Below are positions 54,139 through 60,914 of a DNA stretch of 60,914 bases, in pieces. This stretch comes from Oscillospiraceae bacterium (lineage in GTDB: Bacteria; Bacillota; Clostridia; Oscillospirales; CAG-382), in NCBI GenBank assembly GCA_015064625.1, contig SVRW01000015.1, positions 1 through 60,914 of the forward strand, read 5' to 3'. The position numbers and the translations under genes were made by a program. The notes below the pieces were generated by a model, which did not search any database, was not told the origin of the DNA, and saw only the letters and a program-made list of their open reading frames with translations. Each line of letters begins with the position of its first letter. Position 1 is the first letter of the stretch.

Positions 54139-55455
54139 CTATGCTTTTTTTGCTCTCAACTCAAAGAAGGGTTCCGGACTTGCGTCTTCCTCACTTTGAG
54201 GACCTGGCTTGATGAATTTTTCTTCTGGGAAAATATATTTAGGAAGCTTGGCGTTTTCTTCAGCAAGTTTTGCTTCTTCAGCGAGTCTTGCCTCTTCAGC
54301 GAGTCTTGCCTCTTCAGCAAGTTTTGCTTCTTCAGCGAGTCTTGCCTCTTCTGCAAGTTTTGCTTCTTCAGCGAGTCTTGCCTCTTCAGCAAGTTTTGCT
54401 TCTTCTGCGAGTCTTGCTTCTTCAGCAAGTTTTGCTTCTTCTGCGAGTCTTGCTTCTTCAGCGAGTCTTGCTTCTTCAGCGAGTCTTGCTTCTTCAGCGA
54501 GTCTTGCCTCTTCAGCGAGTCTTGCCTCTTCTGCGAGTCTTGCTTCTTCAGCAAGTCTTGCCTCTTCAGCGAGTCTTGCTTCTTCAGCGAGTCTTGCTTC
54601 TTCAGCGAGTCTTGCCTCTTCAGCGAGTCTTGCCTCTTCAGCAAGTTTTGCTTCTTCTGCGAGTCTTGCCTCTTCAGCGAGTCTTGCTTCTTCAGCGAGT
54701 CTTGCCTCTTCGGCAAGTTTTGCTTCTTCAGCGAGTCTTGCTTCTTCTGCAAGTTTTGCTTCTTCAGCAAGTCTTGCCTCTTCAGCGAGTCTTGCCTCTT
54801 CAGCGAGTCTTGCTTCTTCAGCGAGTCTTGCCTCTTCATCAGAAGAATTTGTGAATGACATAGTTTCCGCTACGGGTTTACCAGCGGGTTTTACAGTCTC
54901 ATCTACAGCAGGTGTCAAAGAATTAAGTTTTTCAAATATGAGTTGTGCAGCTTCTTTAACAGAGCAAGATAAATCTTTCTGATAAATTACAACTGCAGGC
55001 ATATTCATATCAAGGTTATACAATACAGCATCCTGAACGCACTTTTTTGTCGTTCTTATAAGGTGCTTAGGATTATCAACCTGAATACCAAGAATTGGCT
55101 TGCGCTTCGTTCCAAAAATACGAATAGAAGTAATTTTTCCCTTATCAATAAAACCAACTCCTTTGTCGCCTGTTACAAAATCATATATTCCATCTTCTGT
55201 TATAACAAGAGCGGTTGATTTAGCAATGAGATAATAAATCAAAAATGCAGTCCAAAGGAGAAAAAATACAACTCCAACTCCTCCAAATGCGTAGCAGAGA
55301 ACGTCAAATCTGCTGTCAATGGATATAATGCGGTGAAAGGGCATAAAAAGCACAAATAAAAAAGCAGCACAAAGAAGCAAGCTAAAAAATAACGATACAA
55401 CGCGTCCTGCAATTTTCTTTTTCACAATTATGGATTTATTTTTTGGATATTTCAT
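54139..55455 (-). CDS. STM3941-like membrane protein with a long LAEEA[R/K] repeat tail
   Basis: The product is 438 residues. Residues 1-190 have two membrane helices (about 17-38 and 54-78) and a PH-like domain like STM3941 proteins ([30 protein letters not shown]). After a Pro/Ser linker come about 31 tandem 6-residue units LAEEAR or LAEEAK, then a short tail ([14 protein letters not shown] to FELRAKKA). A 6-residue period with Glu and Arg/Lys four apart fits a single stable alpha-helix better than a heptad coiled coil. The helix would reach far into the cytoplasm, assuming this end is inside. Function unknown. ATG 55455 follows GGAGGG; no obvious terminator. Confidence 0.78.
   Translation of the reverse strand: MKYPKNKSIIVKKKIAGRVVSLFFSLLLCAAFLFVLFMPFHRIISIDSRFDVLCYAFGGVGVVFFLLWTAFLIYYLIAKSTALVITEDGIYDFVTGDKGVGFIDKGKITSIRIFGTKRKPILGIQVDNPKHLIRTTKKCVQDAVLYNLDMNMPAVVIYQKDLSCSVKEAAQLIFEKLNSLTPAVDETVKPAGKPVAETMSFTNSSDEEARLAEEARLAEEARLAEEARLAEEAKLAEEARLAEEAKLAEEARLAEEARLAEEARLAEEAKLAEEARLAEEARLAEEARLAEEARLAEEARLAEEARLAEEARLAEEARLAEEARLAEEARLAEEARLAEEAKLAEEARLAEEAKLAEEARLAEEAKLAEEARLAEEAKLAEEARLAEEARLAEEAKLAEENAKLPKYIFPEEKFIKPGPQSEEDASPEPFFELRAKKA
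54251..54839. repeat. 18-bp tandem repeat (about 33 units) encoding LAEEA[R/K]
   Basis: On the plus strand the unit is close to GCGAGTCTTGCCTCTTCA, repeated about 33 times over 589 bases. Variants are mostly synonymous (gcc/gct, tca/tct) or R/K changes (gag/aag). The unit is a multiple of three with no stops in most frames, so several false long frames overlap it on both strands. Slippage or recombination should change copy number without breaking the gene. Confidence 0.97.
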
Positions 55456-55502
55456 AAATGCCCTCCAAATTACATAATTTCATAAAATATATTTTTAGTT
55501 AA

Positions 55503-56204
55503 TTACGGATTAAACTCAACAAGTCTGTATGTGGTATGGTTATCGTATATTACAAATTTTTTTGTTTCTTTCGTCACGGGATTATATATTTCCAAAGTGT
55601 ATTTTTCACCGCTTTCGCTTTCTTCCGTATCAAAAAACACATCTTCACCTGATGCATAATATTCATTTGTGTTCAAATCGTTTTCGGAGAAATCAATTTT
55701 CAATCCCGAAAAACAAACTCTTTCAAATTTATATCTTCCTTTTTCTGTGTTTATTCTATTACAAACATTGTATTCGTTACCATTACGGTCATACAAGCGA
55801 TACACAAGAGGATATTCCTCGAATTCACCGCTCACATTATTCTTATCGACGTCTGTAATTTTTGTATTGTATTTAACACCTATTTCCAACTCCCCAGCTG
55901 TTTCAGCATAAACAACGTTTGAAAGGGTTATAGTTCCGTAATACTCCATAAAATCCTTTGTGTTTATCTTATAGGTAACGAATTTATCTGGAGCATCATA
56001 ATATAGATCAATAGCATTTTTTGAAAAAGTTATTTTTTCAAGCAAGGAAGAATCACAGCTCGAAAAAATACGTGCAAAACAAATTATATAAGCTATAGCG
56101 GAGCATATTGCGAGAACACGAAACACAATCTTGCCCAAACGTTTTCCTGCTTTTGAGCTATGTTCATCTTCTTCATCAGGGAAATGTTTTCCTTCAATAT
56201 CCAT
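55503..56204 (-). CDS. Membrane-anchored protein of unknown function
   Basis: The product is 233 residues: a charged N-terminus (about 1-25), one helix (about 28-46, IVFRVLAICSAIAYIICFA), then an extracytoplasmic region of about 185 residues rich in beta strands, Asn, Tyr and Glu (YYGTITLSNVVYAET, GVKYNTKITDVDKN). No family is recognised. It is 22 bases downstream of yifB on the same strand and followed by the STM3941-like gene after about 47 bases, so these may share a transcript. Confidence 0.65.
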   Translation of the reverse strand: MDIEGKHFPDEEDEHSSKAGKRLGKIVFRVLAICSAIAYIICFARIFSSCDSSLLEKITFSKNAIDLYYDAPDKFVTYKINTKDFMEYYGTITLSNVVYAETAGELEIGVKYNTKITDVDKNNVSGEFEEYPLVYRLYDRNGNEYNVCNRINTEKGRYKFERVCFSGLKIDFSENDLNTNEYYASGEDVFFDTEESESGEKYTLEIYNPVTKETKKFVIYDNHTTYRLVEFNP

Positions 56205-56226
56205 CTTTATTCTCCGCCTGTTATTT

Positions 56227-57774
56227 TCAATCCCAATAGTTTCTGTCCAACGTTCTTAGCTGTATAGCTGTTGCAACGTGGGTACATCTGATAATTTCGG
56301 ATTCTTCGAAATCTGCAACAGTTCTTGATATTTTGAGAAGTCTGTCATATCCGCGGGCTGATAATCCTAAAGATTCGTAAGCGCGCTTAAGGACGGCAGT
56401 ACCTTTTTCATCAAGTACACAATATTTTCTGACGAGCGAACCGTTCATCATACTGTTTGACGTAACAGGGACACCACCCACAGTCACGTTTTCAAAACGC
56501 TTTTTTGCAAATTCGCGGGCACGCATTACCCTTGCATAAATTTCAGCACTTCCCTCACCCGTCTTTTGAGTAGAAAGAAGTTCAAATTCAAGAGGTCTCA
56601 GCTCAACCTGAATATCAATTCTGTCAAGCAACGGACCAGAAATTCTCGAAACGTACTGTCTTCTTGAATTAGCAGAACAAGTACATTGTTTTGTTGGATG
56701 ACCGTAAAATCCGCATTTACACGGATTCATTGCGGCTACGAGCATAAATGAACACGGAAATTCCGTTTTTCCATTTACACGTGTTATGGAAACACATTTC
56801 TCCTCAATTGGTTGGCGAAGTATTTCCATTGCTGTTTTATCAAATTCAGGTAACTCATCTAAAAACAAAACTCCGTTATGCGCCAATGAAATTTCACCAG
56901 GTTTTGGCACTCTTCCTCCGCCTGCAAGACCTGCCGCAGAAACGGAATGATGTGGAGCTCTGAAAGGACGAGCAGTGACGAGAGACTGCGAAGGCTTTAA
57001 TAGCCCCGACACAGAATGTATCTTCGTCGTCTCAATCGCCTCGTCAAGCGAGAGAGGGGGTAATATTGTTGAAAGTCGGGAAGCAAGCATGCTTTTGCCC
57101 GTACCAGGAGGGCCTATCATGAGTACGTTATGGTTTCCTGCAGCTGCGATTTCCAAGGCATATTTGGCAAATCCCTGCCCTTTAACGTCTGCCATATCAA
57201 GCTCACTCGTCATAGAAGAAACGCGGAAAGCTTCTTCATCAAAAACGCATTCTTCAAGGGAAGCTTCACCTTCAAGATGCTTGAAAAGCTCAGAAACGTT
57301 TCTGACTGCGTAAACCTTAATATCTCCAGCGGCAGCTGCCTCAGGTGCGTTTTCTGCAGGAACATATATTTCCTTGAATCCGTTTTCCTTTGCAGCTATA
57401 GCCATAGAAAGAACCCCTCTTACAGGGCGCAAGGCACCTGTAAGAGAAAGTTCACCTAAAAAGCATTTTCCCGAAAGATCAATTTTATTTTCTTTCGATG
57501 CGTAAACACACGCAATGAGTATGGGGAGGTCGTAAGCAGACCCCTCCTTGCGAATATAAGCGGGAGCCAGATTTACAGTAAGCAAATTGTGCTTCACTGC
57601 AATACCCGAACTATGAGCAGCAGAATATACACGCTGTGCCGCCTCCTTTACAGCCGCATCAGGCAAACCTATTATTTCTAATCTTGGTTCCTGCGACGGT
57701 GAAGCTTTTGCTTCAACAGTCACAACAAGGCCTTCGACACCGCTGAGTGCAGCAGAATATACAATTCCTACCAT
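56227..57774 (-). CDS. comM: YifB/ComM-family Mg-chelatase-like AAA ATPase
   Basis: The product is 515 residues. An N-terminal Lon-protease-like S5 fold domain (about 1-165, VEAKASPSQEPRLEIIGLPDAAVKEA) precedes the AAA core with Walker A GPPGTGKS at 221-228, Walker B GVLFLDELPEF and the zinc-like cysteines CKCG and CTCS near 360-375. A C-terminal Mg-chelatase domain follows. ComM in Proteobacteria is a branch-migration helicase for transformation. The product could therefore act with DprA, but they are far apart. The ribosome site before ATG 57774 is weak or distant. Confidence 0.9.
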   Translation of the reverse strand: MVGIVYSAALSGVEGLVVTVEAKASPSQEPRLEIIGLPDAAVKEAAQRVYSAAHSSGIAVKHNLLTVNLAPAYIRKEGSAYDLPILIACVYASKENKIDLSGKCFLGELSLTGALRPVRGVLSMAIAAKENGFKEIYVPAENAPEAAAAGDIKVYAVRNVSELFKHLEGEASLEECVFDEEAFRVSSMTSELDMADVKGQGFAKYALEIAAAGNHNVLMIGPPGTGKSMLASRLSTILPPLSLDEAIETTKIHSVSGLLKPSQSLVTARPFRAPHHSVSAAGLAGGGRVPKPGEISLAHNGVLFLDELPEFDKTAMEILRQPIEEKCVSITRVNGKTEFPCSFMLVAAMNPCKCGFYGHPTKQCTCSANSRRQYVSRISGPLLDRIDIQVELRPLEFELLSTQKTGEGSAEIYARVMRAREFAKKRFENVTVGGVPVTSNSMMNGSLVRKYCVLDEKGTAVLKRAYESLGLSARGYDRLLKISRTVADFEESEIIRCTHVATAIQLRTLDRNYWD

Positions 57775-57809
57775 ACTTGTTCAATGGCTCCCTATTTATA
57801 TACTATATT

Positions 57810-59213
57810 TTATTTTTTCAAAAGTTTTTTGATAGTTTCATCATTTGCATCATCAGTGCATCTGTAGTTTGTAACCTCGAGGTCAAGGTTGAATGCATTG
57901 ATACCGATGAAAGATTCGCTATCAGCTGTGAGAGAAGGAACTCCTGTGATAACGTATGTAGGAGCGCCGTTAACGTAGAATGTAACAGTGTCACCGTTTC
58001 TGAGAACAGCAAGAGTTACAGCCTGATCATATTTCCAGCCTGTAGGCCAGTCAATTTTTTCTGTGTCAGCCCATTTGTATTCACCAGCAGTAACGTGAAC
58101 GTAACCAGCATCATCCTTGAAGATATCAGAAAGCTGATCTTTTGCGCCGTCGCCAGTAGCGGAGTCGATGAAGCAGAACAATCCGTTTTCTGCACCGTCG
58201 TTAAACAAAAGACCGAATTTAGGCCATGCATCATTATTTTTGATTCCTTTGAGCTTGAAGGTTGCTTCAGCATAAGCAACAGGACCAGAGATTCCTGAGA
58301 AGTAGATTGTGTTAACACCGTCAGCAGAAAGAGTTACTATTCTGTCTGCATATTTTGCATCGTCAGAAGCAAAGTCGTTTGTTGTGTCCCAATCACCAAC
58401 TACAGGGCAATCAGAGCTTCCAGGACCAAGGGTAACAACACCGCTGAAGGGGTTAGCTTCGAATGTGTCATCGTTTGTAACAAGGATGAAGCTGTTTGCA
58501 GCATTTGCATCACAATCTTCATAGAATCCTTTTGTTGCATCGCTGCCGTTGCAGTTAATGAGAGCAGGAGCGATTGAGAGGTTTTCGTATGCGCTGTCAG
58601 AATCATTTCCTACGAGTTCGTAAGGAACTGAAACATTAACAACGAAGCCTTTAGAGCTTTCATATTCCCAACCCTGAACAGAAGCTTCAACTGTGATATC
58701 TTTGTTGTATCCACCGTTTTCATAACCTTTTGCAACAACTTTTCCGTCTGCTGTTACAACTACAGATACAAATTTTCCATCTTCAAATTTAGTGGAAGCT
58801 TTCTTTTCACCAAGGTAGAATTCAATACCGTCTGCTGAAAGAACTGATTCATCATCAACGTATACAGTGATTTTTGCAGCAGAATCTGCGTATTTGAAAT
58901 ACCAGTAAGAATCTGCATCTTCGCCGTTGTTTGCAACAGTTACAATGAGTTCTGTATCCTCAAGCTCATCGTTGCATGTAATATCGAGCTTGAACTCAGG
59001 ATCAACGGAAACAGGTTCATCCGATGAACCTTCAGAAGTTGTAACGTCTTCGGATTTTTCTGAATCTTCAGAGGCTGCTGTGGATTGGGATTCTGCAGGC
59101 TTGGATGATTCATCAGCTTTGGAAGAAGTAGAAGAAGCATCATCAGAACCGCAGGACGCCAAAGAAAGGATCGCAGAAATTGCGATTGCTAAGGATAAAA
59201 GGGTCTTTTTCAT
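57810..59213 (-). CDS. Secreted lipoprotein with a CBM9-like domain
   Basis: The product is 467 residues. The lipobox LASC gives Cys21 as the lipid anchor. A Ser/Ala/Glu linker (about 22-70) is followed by an N-terminal beta domain (about 75-165), then a region like family 9 sugar-binding modules (about 180-260, VQGWEYESSKGFVVNVSVPYEL). The C-terminal beta-sandwich of about 190 residues (GDWDTTNDFASDDAKYADRIV to FIGINAFNLDLEVTNYR) is jelly-roll-like. Sugar binding is likely but the ligand is unknown. GGAGGA precedes ATG 59213; the gene has its own strong promoter. Confidence 0.72.
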   Translation of the reverse strand: MKKTLLSLAIAISAILSLASCGSDDASSTSSKADESSKPAESQSTAASEDSEKSEDVTTSEGSSDEPVSVDPEFKLDITCNDELEDTELIVTVANNGEDADSYWYFKYADSAAKITVYVDDESVLSADGIEFYLGEKKASTKFEDGKFVSVVVTADGKVVAKGYENGGYNKDITVEASVQGWEYESSKGFVVNVSVPYELVGNDSDSAYENLSIAPALINCNGSDATKGFYEDCDANAANSFILVTNDDTFEANPFSGVVTLGPGSSDCPVVGDWDTTNDFASDDAKYADRIVTLSADGVNTIYFSGISGPVAYAEATFKLKGIKNNDAWPKFGLLFNDGAENGLFCFIDSATGDGAKDQLSDIFKDDAGYVHVTAGEYKWADTEKIDWPTGWKYDQAVTLAVLRNGDTVTFYVNGAPTYVITGVPSLTADSESFIGINAFNLDLEVTNYRCTDDANDETIKKLLKK

Positions 59214-59288
59214 TGAGTGTCCTCCATGATTTTTTGTTTTTTGTTTTTTATTTTATTTTTTACTTTTCACCTATAGCTATTTGATACG

Positions 59289-59317
59289 ATTATACACCAC
59301 CAAATTCAATTTGTCAA
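59289..59317 (-). promoter_or_regulatory. Promoter of the CBM9-like lipoprotein gene
   Basis: On the minus strand TTGACA (59317-59312), 17 bases, TATAAT (59294-59289): both boxes match consensus exactly, so high expression is expected. Confidence 0.88.
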
Positions 59318-59413
59318 TATTTTTTGCGAAATTACAAGCCTCAATATTCTTTAGCATTTTATGACTACAATTAATTTGTTATTGATAAATTGTTATCGAA
59401 TTATACTTTACTC

Positions 59414-59442
59414 TTGATTTTTCTCCGCCTTTATTATATAAT
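59414..59442 (+). promoter_or_regulatory. Promoter of rlmD
   Basis: TTGATT (59414-59419), 17 bases, TATAAT (59437-59442), about 23 bases before ATG 59466, leaving a short leader with CGGAGG. Confidence 0.72.
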
Positions 59443-59465
59443 CATTCAAACGGAGGTTTTTTCCA

Positions 59466-60884
59466 ATGAAGAAAAACGATATTTTTACAGTTAATATAAC
59501 ATCCGTAGGAAGTGGCGGAGAAGGCGTTTGCCGTGTTGACAACATGGCTGTTTTTGTGCCATTTGCAGTTGCAGGTGATGAAGCGGAAATTAAAATTGTT
59601 AAAGTTAATAAAAATTATGCTTTCGGAAGACTTGAAAAGATACTCACACCTTCTCCTTCAAGAGTATGTCCAAAGTGTTTCTCCTTTGGTAAATGTGGCG
59701 GATGTGCTTTACAATCAACCGATTATAAAACGCAGCTTGAAATAAAGCGTCAAAGGGTAAAGGACGCATTGGAACGAATTGGCGGATTTAAAGACGTCGA
59801 CGTTGCCGAATGTTTTGGAAGCGACCCTTTTTATGAATACAGAAATAAGGCGCAATATCCCGTTGCCGACGTGAACGGGAAAGCTGAAACGGGGTTTTAC
59901 GCTCCGAGAAGCCACAGACTTGTTAAGATGGACGATTGTTCACTCACGGACAGCGACAGCAAAATCATACTTAACACGGTTATCGATTTTCTCAACGAAA
60001 ACGGCATCCGTGCATACGATGAAGAAACAAAAAAAGGCACAGTAAGGCACGTTTATACACGTCACGGTGATGGTGAAATCATAGCTGTTATTGTATCCGC
60101 AAGCAAAATTTTGCCAAAGAAAGAAGAGCTTGTTGAAAAGCTTTTGAAAGCCCCTCTCAAAAGAAAGCTTTCAGGTATTGTTTATAACTACAATCCTCTT
60201 CCTAACAACGTTATTTTAGGTGATACGCACAAGATTTTATACGGCAAAAGCTATATACACGACACTCTTTGCGGAATTGATTTCAAAATCGATTACAAAT
60301 CATTTTATCAGATAAATAAAAAGACCACAGAGAATTTATATACCAAGGCTATAGAGCTTCTCGCCCCCTCCCCCGATGATACAGTTTTAGACCTTTACTG
60401 CGGGATCGGGACTATAACGCTTTGTGCCGCAAAGCATTGTGGAAAAGTAATAGGAGTTGAAGTAGTGGAAGAAGCAATTCTTGATGCCCGTGAAAATGCA
60501 TTATCGAACGGAATATCCAATGCAGAATTTCACGTTGGAACAGCGGAAGAAGTCTGTCCCGCACTTGTTAAAAACGGACTTACCGCATCTGCAGTTATTG
60601 TCGACCCGCCAAGAAAAGGCTGTGATGCGGTTTTACTTAATACGCTTATCGAACTTTCTCCTTCGCGTATAGTTTACGTTTCATGCGACCCTGCAACCCT
60701 TGCAAGAGATGCAAAGTTTCTTTGTGAAAACGGATATACGCTTGATACGGCTTATCCCTTTGACCAATTTCCACAAACGAGCCACGTCGAAACTGTAATC
60801 CTTTTAAGTCGGAAAGATGTCCACGAGCGAATCAAGTTTGATTTGAATATTGAGGAATTGAATAGGACAAGTCAGTCAAAGTGA
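59466..60884 (+). CDS. rlmD: 23S rRNA (uracil-C5)-methyltransferase, RlmD/RumA family
   Basis: The product is 472 residues. A TRAM domain (1 to about 60) is followed by a 4Fe-4S motif with Cys68, Cys71, Cys77 and Cys80 (CPKC..CGGC). The SAM fold has DLYCGIGTITL, then VDPPRKGCD and the catalytic Cys in SCDPATLARD. It methylates a uracil in 23S rRNA (U1939 or U747 in Escherichia coli numbering); which one is not decided here. The product has a slightly longer C-terminus than usual. Confidence 0.92.
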   Translation: MKKNDIFTVNITSVGSGGEGVCRVDNMAVFVPFAVAGDEAEIKIVKVNKNYAFGRLEKILTPSPSRVCPKCFSFGKCGGCALQSTDYKTQLEIKRQRVKDALERIGGFKDVDVAECFGSDPFYEYRNKAQYPVADVNGKAETGFYAPRSHRLVKMDDCSLTDSDSKIILNTVIDFLNENGIRAYDEETKKGTVRHVYTRHGDGEIIAVIVSASKILPKKEELVEKLLKAPLKRKLSGIVYNYNPLPNNVILGDTHKILYGKSYIHDTLCGIDFKIDYKSFYQINKKTTENLYTKAIELLAPSPDDTVLDLYCGIGTITLCAAKHCGKVIGVEVVEEAILDARENALSNGISNAEFHVGTAEEVCPALVKNGLTASAVIVDPPRKGCDAVLLNTLIELSPSRIVYVSCDPATLARDAKFLCENGYTLDTAYPFDQFPQTSHVETVILLSRKDVHERIKFDLNIEELNRTSQSK

Positions 60885-60899
60885 AGCGGAGGTGATACT

Positions 60900-60914
60900 G
60901 TGTTATTTCATGTT
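60900..60914 (+). CDS. First five codons of a further gene, cut by the window edge
   Basis: GGAGGTGA (60888-60895) lies 4 bases before GTG 60900, which opens a frame reading V(M)-L-F-H-V to the window end. The strong ribosome site so close to the rlmD stop suggests the gene is co-transcribed with rlmD. Nothing can be said about its function. Confidence 0.45.

Noticed and set aside
54251..54839. CRISPR-like array
   Set aside because: Units are 18 bp with no spacers and encode a protein repeat; no cas genes are present.
54196..54982. Several long plus-strand frames and other minus-strand frames over the repeat array
   Set aside because: They are shadows of the 18-bp repeat, which leaves most frames open. 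Only the 54139-55455 frame extends into unique sequence with membrane helices and a ribosome site.

Overview
The window looks like chromosomal DNA of a low-to-moderate G+C, anaerobic, spore-forming member of the Clostridia, most like a gut Oscillospiraceae/Ruminococcaceae-type fibre degrader. The evidence is a SpoIVB sporulation peptidase, pyruvate:ferredoxin oxidoreductase, an IspH-ribosomal protein S1 fusion in a cmk-plsC-ispH/rpsA cluster, a dockerin-bearing secreted protein, a GH51 arabinofuranosidase and many Ser/Glu-rich surface lipoproteins. All assignments come from reading motifs and gene order; no database search was run.

Layout. (1) 1-2620 is a short decayed stretch that is richer in G+C: the tail of a GH79-like glycosidase, a DUF389 membrane protein that has lost its N-terminal part, and a membrane transglutaminase-like gene with two in-frame TAA stops. 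It lies on the 3' side of a tRNA-Leu(UAG) gene (2703-2785), which suggests an island edge. (2) 2984-9155 has a GH51 arabinofuranosidase and two paralogous surface proteins, with a retron between the paralogs: a sigma-70-type promoter, a roughly 186-nt ncRNA whose a1/a2 arms and branch-point G can be read directly, and a 306-residue retron-type reverse transcriptase carrying the NAxxH, YCDD and VTG motifs. (3) 9301-20917 holds spoIVB, a corrinoid protein/secreted trigger-factor-like lipoprotein/galT operon, the cmk-plsC-ispH/rpsA cluster, and a dockerin plus Cthe_2159-type protein with a membrane protein and an RNHCP protein. (4) 21099-35737 is a long plus-strand housekeeping run: DUF1385, prmC, an rRNA methylase, dprA, topA, plsX, rnc, smc, ftsY, rdgB, a second SpoU-type methylase and a histidine phosphatase. 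(5) 35875-48614 is a seven-gene minus-strand carbohydrate-uptake operon with one very large solute-binding protein, two permease pairs, an NHL-TPR-Yip1 membrane protein and a DUF5696 protein, and no ATPase gene. (6) 49254-60914 contains a VanY-like protein with altered active-site residues, nifJ, an STM3941-like protein with about 31 LAEEA[R/K] repeats, yifB/comM, a lipoprotein, rlmD and the first codons of a further gene.

How it fits together. The carbohydrate genes (glycosidases, surface binding proteins, dockerin protein, big ABC operon, galT) describe glycan capture and import. PFOR and the housekeeping runs are core metabolism. The retron is the clearest accessory system. It is transcribed alone, closed by its own terminator, with no effector gene beside it, so its partner or mode of action is unknown. 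The transport operon is the second most unusual feature, because of its paired permeases, its regulatory-looking NHL-Yip1 protein and a zinc-ribbon-like insertion inside the extracellular part of its solute-binding protein.
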